DNA of 20,797 bases, from assembly GCA_035252155.1 (NCBI GenBank), contig DATFDL010000535.1, positions 1 through 20,797 of the forward strand, read 5' to 3'. Made by a program: the position numbers and the translations under genes. Origin of the DNA: JAICLL01 sp035252155. GTDB lineage: Bacteria > Planctomycetota > Planctomycetia > Pirellulales > JAICIG01. The notes under the pieces are model-generated. The model did not search any database. It was not told where the DNA came from and saw nothing but the letters and a program-made list of their open reading frames with translations. How positions within the stretch are numbered: the first letter of the stretch is position 1; every line of letters begins with the position of its first letter. Of the stretch, positions 6,058 through 14,392 are shown in pieces.

Positions 6058-8337
6058 CTACGGAGGCGGAGCCGATTCGGGGCGGCCTAAATGCGCGATG
6101 CCCCAGAGACTGGTGTAATCGTCGGTCCAAAGCGGCAACTCGGGCCGCGCGGCCAGCGACTGCCAACGATCATCGCCGGCCAACCATTGCAGGTCCTCGC
6201 GAGATCGGGCAATCACCACCCAGTGCGAATCGCTCTTGCCTTCTTCGAGGTCCTTGGGCGACACGCCTTGGAGTTGATCGAGGCCCACCAGCCGTAGGTC
6301 CTGGGCGAGGTTGCCCAAGACAGGCGCCAGGTCGAGAAACTGGTTCGAGATGTGAAAGGCAGCGACGCCGCCGGCCGAGAGTTTGCGAAGGTACAACTCC
6401 AGCGCCTCGCGCGTGAGCAAATGCACGGGAATGGCGTCGCCGCTGAAGGCATCGACCACGATCAGGCCGTAACGGCCATCCGGCTCGCGATCGAGCGAGA
6501 GCCGAGCGTCGCCCAGCACGACGCGGCAATCGGCCCGGCTATCGGCCAGATACGTGAAATAGTTTGCATCGCGGGCGAACTGCTCGACGGCCGGATCGAT
6601 TTCAAAAAATGTGAAGCGTTGTCCGGGCTCGCCGTACGCCGCCAACGAGCCGACGCCCAGCCCCACCACCGCAACCGGTTGCCGAGCGGTGCGGCCAGAC
6701 CAGGCGTGAAAGACCTGCCCGATGGGACTGTCGGGGTGATAGTAGATCAACGGTACGTCGCGCACGACGGGGTCTTCGCTGCGGCGCTGCTGGCCGTGGC
6801 GGATATGACCATGGTCGAGGTAGTAAAATTCCTCGTCCCCATCGGTCCGCACCTGCAACACGCCATAAAAGCCGCGTTCGCGAGCGACGAGATGATTGAC
6901 CACGTCGTCGTACCACGACGCGGTCCAAAAGACGGCCGCGACCGACAGTCCGAAGCGCACGGGTCGCGGGGCGGCGAGTACACACAATGCGATCACCGCC
7001 AGCGCCGGCCAACGGCTGTCTTCGGGCCGCCCGGCTGCGGACGACCAGCGAAACAAAATGGTGGCGGCGGCCAGACCGATCACCACGGGGGCGGCCAGGT
7101 CGAACCCGATCGTGTGCCGCGGTCTTACTGCCTGCGCCAGCCGCCGGAACGGCCGCCATGCGACGAAATTTGGGCGGGCGCAGAGCGGCGGCGCCAGCAT
7201 GCAGGCCAGAGCCAGGCCCAGCGGATACTCGAACATCGACTGAAACAGAAGCGGCGCCAACAGAGCGTTGAAAAGCCCGCCCAGCACGCCGCCCAGCGAC
7301 ATCCAAAAATAAAACTCGGTCAAATGCAGCGCGGCCGGTCGCGTGCGGGCCAGCTCGCCGTGGCAGACCATCGCCGCGACGAAAAAAACGGCCAGGTGCA
7401 GCGACGCCAGCCAGCCCATCGGGTATCGCATACCCGCCTCTTCGGTGAACACAAAATAGGCCTGCGCTAAAATTGCAGCCGGCAAGGCGAGCGTCATCAG
7501 CCGGTGTACCCAGCCGGGCAACCGCGCGAAGACCAGGATGAAGCTCAGCAGGTAGAGGGCCAGCGGCGCCACCCACATCAGCGGCACCGGCGAAACATCG
7601 CTGGAGAGGTGCGCGGTGACCGCCAGCAGCAAGCTCGATGGCACGAAGGCCAGGGCGACCCAGCGGGCGCGAGTCGATGTGCCGGGAGCTTGGCGCCCGG
7701 CCGGTGAGCGCGACACTGCGGACACGGAGCGCGGGAGCGCGGGTGCGGGGGAGCGCCAGAAGACCGCCGCACAAGCCGCGATCAGCGCGCAGAGCAGAGC
7801 ATAGCCGATGGCCCACGCGCGGCCTTGCGAGGTCAGCGGCAGGTTCGGCTCGATCAACGTGGGATAAGCCAGCAGCCCGATCATGCTGCCGGCGTTGCTG
7901 GCGGCGTAGAGAAAATACGGATCGTGCGCCTGGCGATGACCGCCGCCGGCGAACCACGTTTGCAGAAGTGGCGCGGTGGCCGAGACGGCGAAAAAAGGCA
8001 GACCGGCCGAGGCCGCCAACATGGCCAACAGCCAGGGCGTGGGGCTGGCGCCGCCCGGCGGCAGCCAACGCGGCGAGGTGGCGATGGGCAGCGCCAGCCA
8101 AGCGGCGGCGACAACGAGCAGGTGCAGCGCCACCCGAACACGGCGCGGCAAGCCGCGGCTGATCAGGTGCGCGTAGCCATAGCCCGCCAGCAGCGAGGCT
8201 TGGAAGAAGACCAGGCAGGTGTTCCAAACCGCCGGCGCCCCGCCGAACTTGGGCAACAGCAGCTTGCCCACCAGCGGCTCGACGGCAAACAGCAAGGCCG
8301 CGGCCACAAATAACGTGATCGAGAAGAGAATCGCCAT
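6058..8337 (-). CDS. Fused MFS / spermidine synthase-like membrane protein
   Basis: The protein has 759 residues. The N-terminal part (~1-475) has many hydrophobic helices and begins with the typical FAVEPLVGKLLLPKFGGAPAVWNTC-type start of this fused family (split over residues 17-41). The C-terminal cytosolic domain (~490-750) is a Rossmann methyltransferase-like fold of the spermidine synthase family: VVGLGVGSLAAYG (557-569), acidic FFEIDP (577-582), VLGDARL (607-613) and VVDAFSGDAIPVHLLT (627-642). True polyamine synthase activity is uncertain in these fusions, so substrate and product are unknown. A basic, Pro/Ser-rich linker at ~197-226 includes DNA resembling another hairpin (7681-7702). 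The gene starts 10 bases after the stop of the upstream kinase, suggesting co-transcription. No Shine-Dalgarno is obvious. Confidence 0.88.
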   Translation of the reverse strand: MAILFSITLFVAAALLFAVEPLVGKLLLPKFGGAPAVWNTCLVFFQASLLAGYGYAHLISRGLPRRVRVALHLLVVAAAWLALPIATSPRWLPPGGASPTPWLLAMLAASAGLPFFAVSATAPLLQTWFAGGGHRQAHDPYFLYAASNAGSMIGLLAYPTLIEPNLPLTSQGRAWAIGYALLCALIAACAAVFWRSPAPALPRSVSAVSRSPAGRQAPGTSTRARWVALAFVPSSLLLAVTAHLSSDVSPVPLMWVAPLALYLLSFILVFARLPGWVHRLMTLALPAAILAQAYFVFTEEAGMRYPMGWLASLHLAVFFVAAMVCHGELARTRPAALHLTEFYFWMSLGGVLGGLFNALLAPLLFQSMFEYPLGLALACMLAPPLCARPNFVAWRPFRRLAQAVRPRHTIGFDLAAPVVIGLAAATILFRWSSAAGRPEDSRWPALAVIALCVLAAPRPVRFGLSVAAVFWTASWYDDVVNHLVARERGFYGVLQVRTDGDEEFYYLDHGHIRHGQQRRSEDPVVRDVPLIYYHPDSPIGQVFHAWSGRTARQPVAVVGLGVGSLAAYGEPGQRFTFFEIDPAVEQFARDANYFTYLADSRADCRVVLGDARLSLDREPDGRYGLIVVDAFSGDAIPVHLLTREALELYLRKLSAGGVAAFHISNQFLDLAPVLGNLAQDLRLVGLDQLQGVSPKDLEEGKSDSHWVVIARSREDLQWLAGDDRWQSLAARPELPLWTDDYTSLWGIAHLGRPESAPPP

Positions 8338-8347
8338 AGTGCGCCGG

Positions 8348-10306
8348 TTAGCCCGACAACACCCGCACCAGCACCGCCAGACCGATGATGCTCAAACCCA
8401 GCCCTGTGCCGACCAGAATCAAGAACCAAGGCGATTCCCAGCGGCTGTGTTTGCCGGCGGCCGTTTTGGTGCCTGCCGGGGTCAAAGAGGCGCCGGACGC
8501 CAGACTGCCCGACGAGAGGCCACCCGCCGACAAGCTGAGATTGGCGGCGTTCGCGGGCGGCATTTGCGTAAGCAGATCGTCGAGCGGGCCGAACGGATCA
8601 GCGGCGAGTGGATCGGGCGATTTGACGCCGCGCGATTGGGTCGTTGCGGCCAGTGCGTTGCCCACAGGCGCGTTGCCCGCGGGCGCCGGGGTAGCCGGCC
8701 GACGCGCGTCGCCGGGCAACGGCTTCGCCACCGGCAATCCGCGACCCTTGCCCTTAATCGACGAACCGGGCTTTTGGGTTTTCACCGGGCCGTCCAAGGC
8801 GCTGGCGCCGACCGGTTTTTGCGGCAGACTAGTTGCCGTCGTCTTGCCGCCAGGCGGATTCTTCACCGACGACTCCGAGGGCTTGCCCACCTTCGATCCG
8901 CTCGGCGGCGACGAACCGGTAACTGCTGGACTGGTGACGGGTGGACCTTTTATGGAGGAACCCGGCTTGCCGATGCCGCTCGATCCCGGCGGCGCGCCAA
9001 GAGGCCGCTTGATCGAAGAACCATCGGGCTTGAGCGACGAGCCATGCCCTACGCCCGAGGCCGCGGCAGGCCGGTCCTTGATTGACTCGCCGCGGTTGAC
9101 TTTGGTCGAATCGCTGCGGGCCATAATCGAGGTGTCTATCTTCGAGCTCGACGATGGTTGCGGCTTGCCCGAGGCAAGCGACCGTTTTGGCTCGTCGTCG
9201 AGCGGGGCGAGCGTCAGTTCTCCGCTCTCAAAGGTCTTTGCCGGGCGGACGGGCTGCTTCGCCCCTTCGACATAGTTCTTGGCCCATTCGGACAACGCTT
9301 GGGCGACTTCTTCGGCCGACTGGTAACGCGCGCCCACCGACTTGGCCATCATCCGCCGACAAATTGCCACCAAGCCGGCCGGAGCGTCGGGCCGCTTGTC
9401 GGCGATGGCGGCCGGTTCTTTCGACTGGTGCATGATGACCCGCTGGGCCAGCGTGCCCACCGGGAAGGGCGGCTGCCCGGTCAACGCGAAATAGAGCGTG
9501 CAGCCCAGGCTGTAGATATCCGCCCGCGGATCGACCAGGTGGCTGTCGAGAGCCTGTTCGGGCGAGAGAAAATCGACCGTGCCGAGCATCCGCTCGTCGT
9601 GGTCGTGCGTGAGCGAGGCGTCAATGTCGTCCGAGAAGCGGGCCAGCCCCATGTCGAGGATTTTGACGGTGCCCTTGAGGTCGACCAACAGGTTGGCGGG
9701 CTTCATGTCGCGATGGATCAGCCCGGCCTGATGAGCGTGGCCCAGCCCCTCGGCCGTCTGGCGGATGTAGTCGGCCGCGGTGCGATAAGCGAGCGGCCCT
9801 TCGCGCTCGACGAGCGACTTGAGGTCCGAGCCTTCGATGTATTCCATCACGAGGTAGTGGATGTCGCCGTCGTGGTCGACGTCGAAGGCCCGCATGATGT
9901 TCGGATGATCGAGCGCGGCGACGGCCCGGGCCTCGCGATGAAACCGCGCCAGATATGAAGAATCGTGGACGCGGGTCTTGGGCAGCACCTTGATGGCCAC
10001 GCGCCGCCGCATCACCTCGTGCTCGGCCAGAAAGACGCTGCTCATTCCGCCCGTGCCAAGGTGGTCGAGCAGCCGATACTTGCCCAGAAAGAACCCGGCG
10101 TGGCGGCCTTCGAGCAACTGCCGGCTCTGCCAATCGGTGAGCAGCCCCGACTGCCGCAGATGCGACGACACCACCAGGCTATCGCTGATGGCGCTGGCGC
10201 CGGCCTGGCGTTCCAGATCGCTGAGCGAGGCGTCCAGCCGCGACTTGTCCACCAGCCCACTGCGCTCGACGGTTTCGAGAAACGTGCTGACGGACAGTTG
10301 CTTCAT
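8348..10306 (-). CDS. Membrane-anchored Ser/Thr protein kinase with GSSIK-repeat linker
   Basis: The protein has 652 residues. A leader (~1-75) like that of the first kinase precedes the catalytic domain (~77-342), which has the GTGGMSSV loop (84-91), Lys106, HRD at 198-200, DMG at 218-220 replacing DFG, and SPE at 248-250. A long low-complexity linker (~350-620) is rich in Ser, Pro, Gly and Lys and contains many GSSIK/GSSLK/SSVK motifs. A single hydrophobic segment (~628-649) ends the protein, giving a tail-anchored topology with the kinase in the cytoplasm and almost nothing outside. The linker may be an autophosphorylation or docking region. It is followed closely by the MFS/spermidine synthase-like gene. 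Confidence 0.92.
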   Translation of the reverse strand: MKQLSVSTFLETVERSGLVDKSRLDASLSDLERQAGASAISDSLVVSSHLRQSGLLTDWQSRQLLEGRHAGFFLGKYRLLDHLGTGGMSSVFLAEHEVMRRRVAIKVLPKTRVHDSSYLARFHREARAVAALDHPNIMRAFDVDHDGDIHYLVMEYIEGSDLKSLVEREGPLAYRTAADYIRQTAEGLGHAHQAGLIHRDMKPANLLVDLKGTVKILDMGLARFSDDIDASLTHDHDERMLGTVDFLSPEQALDSHLVDPRADIYSLGCTLYFALTGQPPFPVGTLAQRVIMHQSKEPAAIADKRPDAPAGLVAICRRMMAKSVGARYQSAEEVAQALSEWAKNYVEGAKQPVRPAKTFESGELTLAPLDDEPKRSLASGKPQPSSSSKIDTSIMARSDSTKVNRGESIKDRPAAASGVGHGSSLKPDGSSIKRPLGAPPGSSGIGKPGSSIKGPPVTSPAVTGSSPPSGSKVGKPSESSVKNPPGGKTTATSLPQKPVGASALDGPVKTQKPGSSIKGKGRGLPVAKPLPGDARRPATPAPAGNAPVGNALAATTQSRGVKSPDPLAADPFGPLDDLLTQMPPANAANLSLSAGGLSSGSLASGASLTPAGTKTAAGKHSRWESPWFLILVGTGLGLSIIGLAVLVRVLSG

Positions 10307-10600
10307 GCTGTTCCGCGATGTTTGAAGGCTGCCTCGAACTCAGGCCACCATGAACTCAGGCCACCATGCCACACGCACGCCAAGGAATTGTCGGCCGCTT
10401 GGGCCGAATTTATTTTATTTTAACACCAGCCTCCGAAAGTGTGAAGTAGGCAACGACTTAATGCAAGCCCCCCGGGGAGGGTTTGGGGGCAAAAGACACC
10501 ACCCGGGGGCGCAGGTCGCCCGGTTGGGACCGCTGCGCGGAGCAAGGGATTCGACGGAATTCGGCCCCGAGGGCGGGACTCGATTATCCTCCACGGGGAG
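10307..10600. other. Gap upstream of kinase; 16-bp tandem duplication
   Basis: GAACTCAGGCCACCAT occurs twice in tandem (10336-10351 and 10352-10367) just upstream of the kinase start. An AT-rich patch (about 10405-10425, TTTATTTTATTTTAA) is unusual for this GC-rich DNA and could be part of a promoter, but no clear -35/-10 pair was found. No gene is supported. Confidence 0.4.
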
Positions 10601-10725
10601 GCGAATGCGACATCCGCCGCCGGTGTGGCACAGCCACCCCTGGCTGTGACGTCGTCGCCACGGGCGACCGCGAGACAGCCGAGGGCGGCTGTGCCACATT
10701 GCCGCATTCACGCCCGCGCGAAGTA
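10601..10725. repeat. Palindromic three-hairpin element (family A), copy 4
   Basis: This is a complete copy with both flanks: GCGAATGCGACATCCG on the left and CATTGCCGCATTCACG on the right, which are partly inverted repeats of each other. The core runs TGTGGCACAGCC...GGCTGTGCCACA. It lies directly after the 3' end of the DUF1501 gene and could act as a transcript end, but no T-tract supports a classical terminator. Confidence 0.85.
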
Positions 10726-10745
10726 AATTCGCTTTTCGAGCGGCT

Positions 10746-12050
10746 TTATGCGAACAGCTCTTTGATCACCTTGCCGCTGTTGGCGATCTTCATCGGGCGG
10801 TTGTTTTTGCTGGTGAATGATTTTTCCAGCGAGACGCCCAGCGACTTCAGCACCGAGGCCATCACGTCTTCCGAAGTGTAGGGGTCGGTGGTCACCTCGG
10901 TGCCGTCTTCGTTGGTGGCGCCGATGGCCTGGCCGCCCTTCATGCCGGCGCCGCCCACCACCACGCTCCAGGCCCGTGCCCAGTGGTCGCGGCCGGTGGT
11001 GCCGTTGATCCGCGGCGTGCGGCTGAACTCGCCCATCCAGATCACTGCCGTGTCTTCCAGCATGCCGCGTTGATCGAGGTCTTCGATCAAGGCACTCATC
11101 GGCTGGTCGAGCTGCGGCAACTTCGTTTCAAACGTATTGAAAATGTTGGCATGATTATCCCAGCCGCCGAAATCGACTTCGACAAATGGCACGCCCGCTT
11201 CGACCAGCCGGCGGGCCATCAGGCAGCCGCGTGCAAAACCCGTGTTGCCGCCCATCCGTCCGCCGGCATTGCCGATGACGCCGTAGCGCTCTTGCACCTC
11301 CTTCGGCTCGGTGTTGACCTTGAAGGCCGCCATCTGCTGGCTGGTCATCAGCGAGATGGTTTTGTCGAGGATTTTGTCGTGGTCTTTGGGGGCGTCGCCG
11401 CGGCCCTGATCGGCAAAGCTCTTTTCGACCGCCTTGAGCGTCAGCAGCCGTTGTTCGAGCCGCGACTGGTCGATGTCGAACTTCAGGTTGCGCACTTCGC
11501 CGTTGGTATCGACCACGAAGGGGGCGTAGGTCATTCCCAAAAAGCCCGGCCCCACGCTGCCGCCGCCGACGGAGACGAACGGGGGAATCTCCAGGTTCGG
11601 CACCTGCTCGGCCAGCTCATGGGCGATCACCGCGCCGTAGCTGGGGTGCTCGACCGTGGTGCTGGGCACGTAGCCGGTGTGCATGTAGTAACGGCCGCGG
11701 TTATGGTCGGCCTCGCGGGTGCTCATCGAGCGGATGATCGCCATGTGGTGCATCTGCTTGGCCATCATCGGCAAGTGTTCGCAGATTTGGGCGTCGCCCG
11801 AAGTGGCGATCGGCGTGAACGGCCCGCCGGTGTTGGTGCCGGGCTTGAGGTCCCACATGTCGAGCGTGCTCGGGCCGCCGCCCATCCAGAGCAGGATGCA
11901 CGCCTTGTGCTTTTTGCGGAGCTCGCCGGCGCTGGCCGCCAAGGCGTTGGTGAAATTGATGGCGGGCAACGCCAGGGCCGAGGCACCGGCCAAGTGTTGC
12001 ATGAAATGGCGGCGGGTCATGCCGGCGGGCACGGTCGACGAACGAAACAT
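10746..12050 (-). CDS. DUF1501 family exported protein
   Basis: The protein has 434 residues. The N-terminus carries a Tat-like signal, TRRHFMQHLAG followed by a hydrophobic run ending near ALAA (~12-40). The body shows features of the family, which is related to the alkaline phosphatase/sulfatase fold: ILLWMGGGPSTLDMWDLKPG (52-71), FGGWDNHANIF, and GEFSRTPRINGTTGRDHW followed by a VVGGAGMKGG motif. DUF1501 genes are typically found next to DUF1549/DUF1553 genes in planctomycetes, and this one starts 26 bases after that gene, with GGAG seven bases before the ATG. The biochemical role of the pair is not established. Polymer degradation or respiratory roles have been discussed. Likely envelope or periplasmic. 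Confidence 0.93.
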   Translation of the reverse strand: MFRSSTVPAGMTRRHFMQHLAGASALALPAINFTNALAASAGELRKKHKACILLWMGGGPSTLDMWDLKPGTNTGGPFTPIATSGDAQICEHLPMMAKQMHHMAIIRSMSTREADHNRGRYYMHTGYVPSTTVEHPSYGAVIAHELAEQVPNLEIPPFVSVGGGSVGPGFLGMTYAPFVVDTNGEVRNLKFDIDQSRLEQRLLTLKAVEKSFADQGRGDAPKDHDKILDKTISLMTSQQMAAFKVNTEPKEVQERYGVIGNAGGRMGGNTGFARGCLMARRLVEAGVPFVEVDFGGWDNHANIFNTFETKLPQLDQPMSALIEDLDQRGMLEDTAVIWMGEFSRTPRINGTTGRDHWARAWSVVVGGAGMKGGQAIGATNEDGTEVTTDPYTSEDVMASVLKSLGVSLEKSFTSKNNRPMKIANSGKVIKELFA

Positions 12051-12076
12051 GGCTCTTCTCCGGGGAGGGGCTGGGG

Positions 12077-14392
12077 CTAGTGATTCAGAATAAACTCGTT
12101 GCTATTCAACAGCGCCCACCATACGTCTTCGAGCACGGTGGACTCGTCATCGCGGGCGCCCAATAGGCCGCCCACAAGCTGCAACTCCGATTTGGAAGGA
12201 TACCGGGCCAAGGCGGCCCGATAAAGCTGGTTCAACAGATTCTTGGGCTCGCTGCCTGATTTTCCGTCGGTCTGTGCGATGCGGTATAAAAAGCTGCCCG
12301 ACTCGCCGCTGGTGGCCCGGCGGGTCAGCTCGCCGTTCATCATAACCAAAGTCTGGGTGATCGTGCCATCAAACGTGGTCGCCTCGTCGTTTTCGTCAGT
12401 GCCAAAGGCGATGAAAAACTGCCGCAGCCACTCGTCTTTGATTCGCTGTTGCTCGGTGTAATTGCCCTCGGTCAAATGGGCGCCGGTGGCCACCAAAAGC
12501 GAATCGTAGAGCTGCTCGGCCAGCATCTGCCGCACGTAGAAATGCGTGAACAACGGAGGAGTGCCCACGGTCGGATCATCGGCGGCGTTGCCCTGCTTGG
12601 GGCCGAACCGGCTCGACAGCCCATAAGGTTCGCTCAGCGTGATCCAGCGCATGAGCCGCTTCAGGTCGTGCCCGGAGGCGGCGAACTCGCGGGCCAGCCG
12701 GGCCAGCAGCTCGGGGTGCGAGGGCGGGTTGTGCGGGCCGAGATCATCCACCGGCTTGGTAAAGCCGTGACCAAGGAAATGAGCCCATAATCGGTTGACG
12801 ATGGCCAGGCTCAATTGCTCGCTACGGGCAATCAGCCGGGCCAGCTCGCGGCGGCGGTCGACCTGGGCGACCCGCCCGTCACGGTCGATCGTCGTGCCGT
12901 CGACGAACGTGGGATAGGCCACCTGCAGGATGCCGTTGCGCTGCTCGTAGTAGACTTCGGCCTCGGCGGGATCGTCGCCGCTTTCGCCGGCGAAATCTTC
13001 GTCGACCAGCCGGACCAACCGCACGTCGGGTCCTCGCATCTCGCGTGTTTCGCGGGTCTGGCGAAAGAAAGCGTTCAGCTCCCAAAAGCGGTTCTGCTTC
13101 CAGTCGTTGAAGGGATGGTTGTGGCACTGCGTACACTGCACTTGCAGGCCCAAGAAAATCTGGGCCGTTTTCGCAGTGGCGGGCGTGGCCTTTTCTTGCA
13201 GGTGGGCCAGCAAGAAGTTGACGGCGCCGTTGTAGTCGTCTTCGCCGGGCAGGTTCGAGCCGTGCGCTCCGACTAACTCAAAAGCAAGCTGGTTGTACGG
13301 TTTGTTGGCCGCGAACGAACGCCGCAAGTATTGTTGCAACGCCTCGCGGTTGATCGGGCTGTTCGGCTCCATGCCGCCATTGCGGCCGATTAGCAGATTG
13401 GTCCACAGCGTGGTCCAAAACCGAGCGTAACTTTCGACGTAACGGTCGGCCGGCAAGTCGGGCGCGTTGCTCGAACGCTTCCGCGGACGCGAATCATCGA
13501 ATCCCAACAGCCGATCGATCAGCCGAGAGCGCTTGTCGCGGGAGTTATCGACGAGAAACGCCTCTAAATCGTCGATCGTCGGAATGCGGCCGATCAGGTC
13601 GAGATGTACGCGGCGGCACCATTCGGCTTCGGTGGCGGGCGGAGATAGCCGCAGGCCGGCGTCCTTGGCACGAACCCGGATGGTGCCATTGATGTAGGCC
13701 ACGATATCGGCGTCGCTCGAAGCCGAGGCCGACAGCCCGGCGCTCGGCGACGCGCCCGCGAGTTCGCCATCGGGACCGTTGACGTCGTCGGCATCGAGCG
13801 GTTCGGCGGCCGAAGCGCCGCTCTCAGCGGCACGCCGGTCGTCAACGAGTTGGGTGGCGGCTTGGTTAGGTTCGGTTGCCTCGCCGGCTGGCGGATTCAG
13901 GTCGTTCGCAACGTCCGGCGCGGCGATCGATCTTTCAGGTTCCGCTTTGGCTAGCGCCGCGTCGTTCGCGACATCGCGGTCTTTAGCCGCAGTTGGCGGC
14001 AAGTCGCGCTCCGCGTGTGAATTGCGCTGCGCCACCAGAGGCGCGCCGCCCTGCGCGAAGAACCAGTATCCACCCAGCGCCAGCAATAGGCTGGCAGCCA
14101 GTGCAAGCGAGACGAGCGCCAGGGCTTTGTCGCCTTTCGCTCCGCGAAAGAACGCCCTCTCGCGGAGCGAAAGGCGACGACGCTCTTCGCTGAACCCTGA
14201 ACCCTGAACCCTGAACCCTCCGATAGGGATCGGCCGCAGCGAGGGCGGCGCCGAGGCGCCCGCAGCCGGCACTCCGCCGGCGCGAGCTGCCAAGGCACTC
14301 AAAACCCTCTGCGAGACGTCCGGCGGCTGAACGCCCGACAGCGCCTCTTCTAAGAAGAGATCGAGAATGAAGTCATCGCGTGGATCGCTCAT
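12077..14392 (-). CDS. Membrane-anchored DUF1549/DUF1553 protein with anti-sigma-like N-terminus
   Basis: The protein has 771 residues. Residues 1-55 are cytoplasmic and resemble the short N-terminal segment of anti-sigma factors (inference). A membrane segment spans ~90-113, then a low-complexity Ala/Glu/Asp region to ~225. DUF1549 (PSCyt2-type) covers ~227-445 and includes CTQCH (420-424), a CxxCH motif found in this family. DUF1553 (PSD1-type) covers ~505-768 and ends in the typical NSNEFILNH. Its start overlaps the sigma factor stop by 4 bases (ATGA), so translation is probably coupled. Residues ~59-87, just before the membrane segment, are encoded by inserted repeats: GGGTTCA x4 and a 19-bp perfect inverted repeat. 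The architecture suggests that the extracytoplasmic domain senses something and the N-terminus holds the sigma factor. Confidence 0.93.
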   Translation of the reverse strand: MSDPRDDFILDLFLEEALSGVQPPDVSQRVLSALAARAGGVPAAGASAPPSLRPIPIGGFRVQGSGFSEERRRLSLRERAFFRGAKGDKALALVSLALAASLLLALGGYWFFAQGGAPLVAQRNSHAERDLPPTAAKDRDVANDAALAKAEPERSIAAPDVANDLNPPAGEATEPNQAATQLVDDRRAAESGASAAEPLDADDVNGPDGELAGASPSAGLSASASSDADIVAYINGTIRVRAKDAGLRLSPPATEAEWCRRVHLDLIGRIPTIDDLEAFLVDNSRDKRSRLIDRLLGFDDSRPRKRSSNAPDLPADRYVESYARFWTTLWTNLLIGRNGGMEPNSPINREALQQYLRRSFAANKPYNQLAFELVGAHGSNLPGEDDYNGAVNFLLAHLQEKATPATAKTAQIFLGLQVQCTQCHNHPFNDWKQNRFWELNAFFRQTRETREMRGPDVRLVRLVDEDFAGESGDDPAEAEVYYEQRNGILQVAYPTFVDGTTIDRDGRVAQVDRRRELARLIARSEQLSLAIVNRLWAHFLGHGFTKPVDDLGPHNPPSHPELLARLAREFAASGHDLKRLMRWITLSEPYGLSSRFGPKQGNAADDPTVGTPPLFTHFYVRQMLAEQLYDSLLVATGAHLTEGNYTEQQRIKDEWLRQFFIAFGTDENDEATTFDGTITQTLVMMNGELTRRATSGESGSFLYRIAQTDGKSGSEPKNLLNQLYRAALARYPSKSELQLVGGLLGARDDESTVLEDVWWALLNSNEFILNH
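14129..14179. repeat. 19-bp perfect inverted repeat (family D) in the DUF1549 gene
   Basis: GTCGCCTTTCGCTCCGCGA at 14129-14147 is exactly inverted at 14161-14179, with a 13-base loop. Each arm is itself a CTTTCGC-NNN-GCGAAAG hairpin. It is read in frame as RRRLSLRERAFFRGAKGD. The same hairpin appears at the right edge of the window (20768-20797). Confidence 0.85.
14192..14219 (-). repeat. GGGTTCA heptamer x4 in the DUF1549 gene
   Basis: Four perfect units, GGGTTCA on the coding (minus) strand, are read as GGFRVQGSGF. They lie immediately upstream, in gene order, of the family D inverted repeat, so two kinds of repeat occupy the same N-terminal site. Confidence 0.85.

Noticed and set aside
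6352..7470. Plus-strand open frame of 372 codons
   Set aside because: It is antisense to the MFS/spermidine synthase-like gene and has a His/Arg/Gln-rich shadow composition.
7681..7702. Further inserted repeat in the MFS/spermidine synthase linker (GCCGGG...CCCGGC)
   Set aside because: There is only one copy in the window and a 6-bp stem, which is too little to call a repeat family.
10983..12080. Plus-strand open frame of 365 codons
   Set aside because: It is antisense to the DUF1501 gene, which has a Tat-like signal and family motifs.
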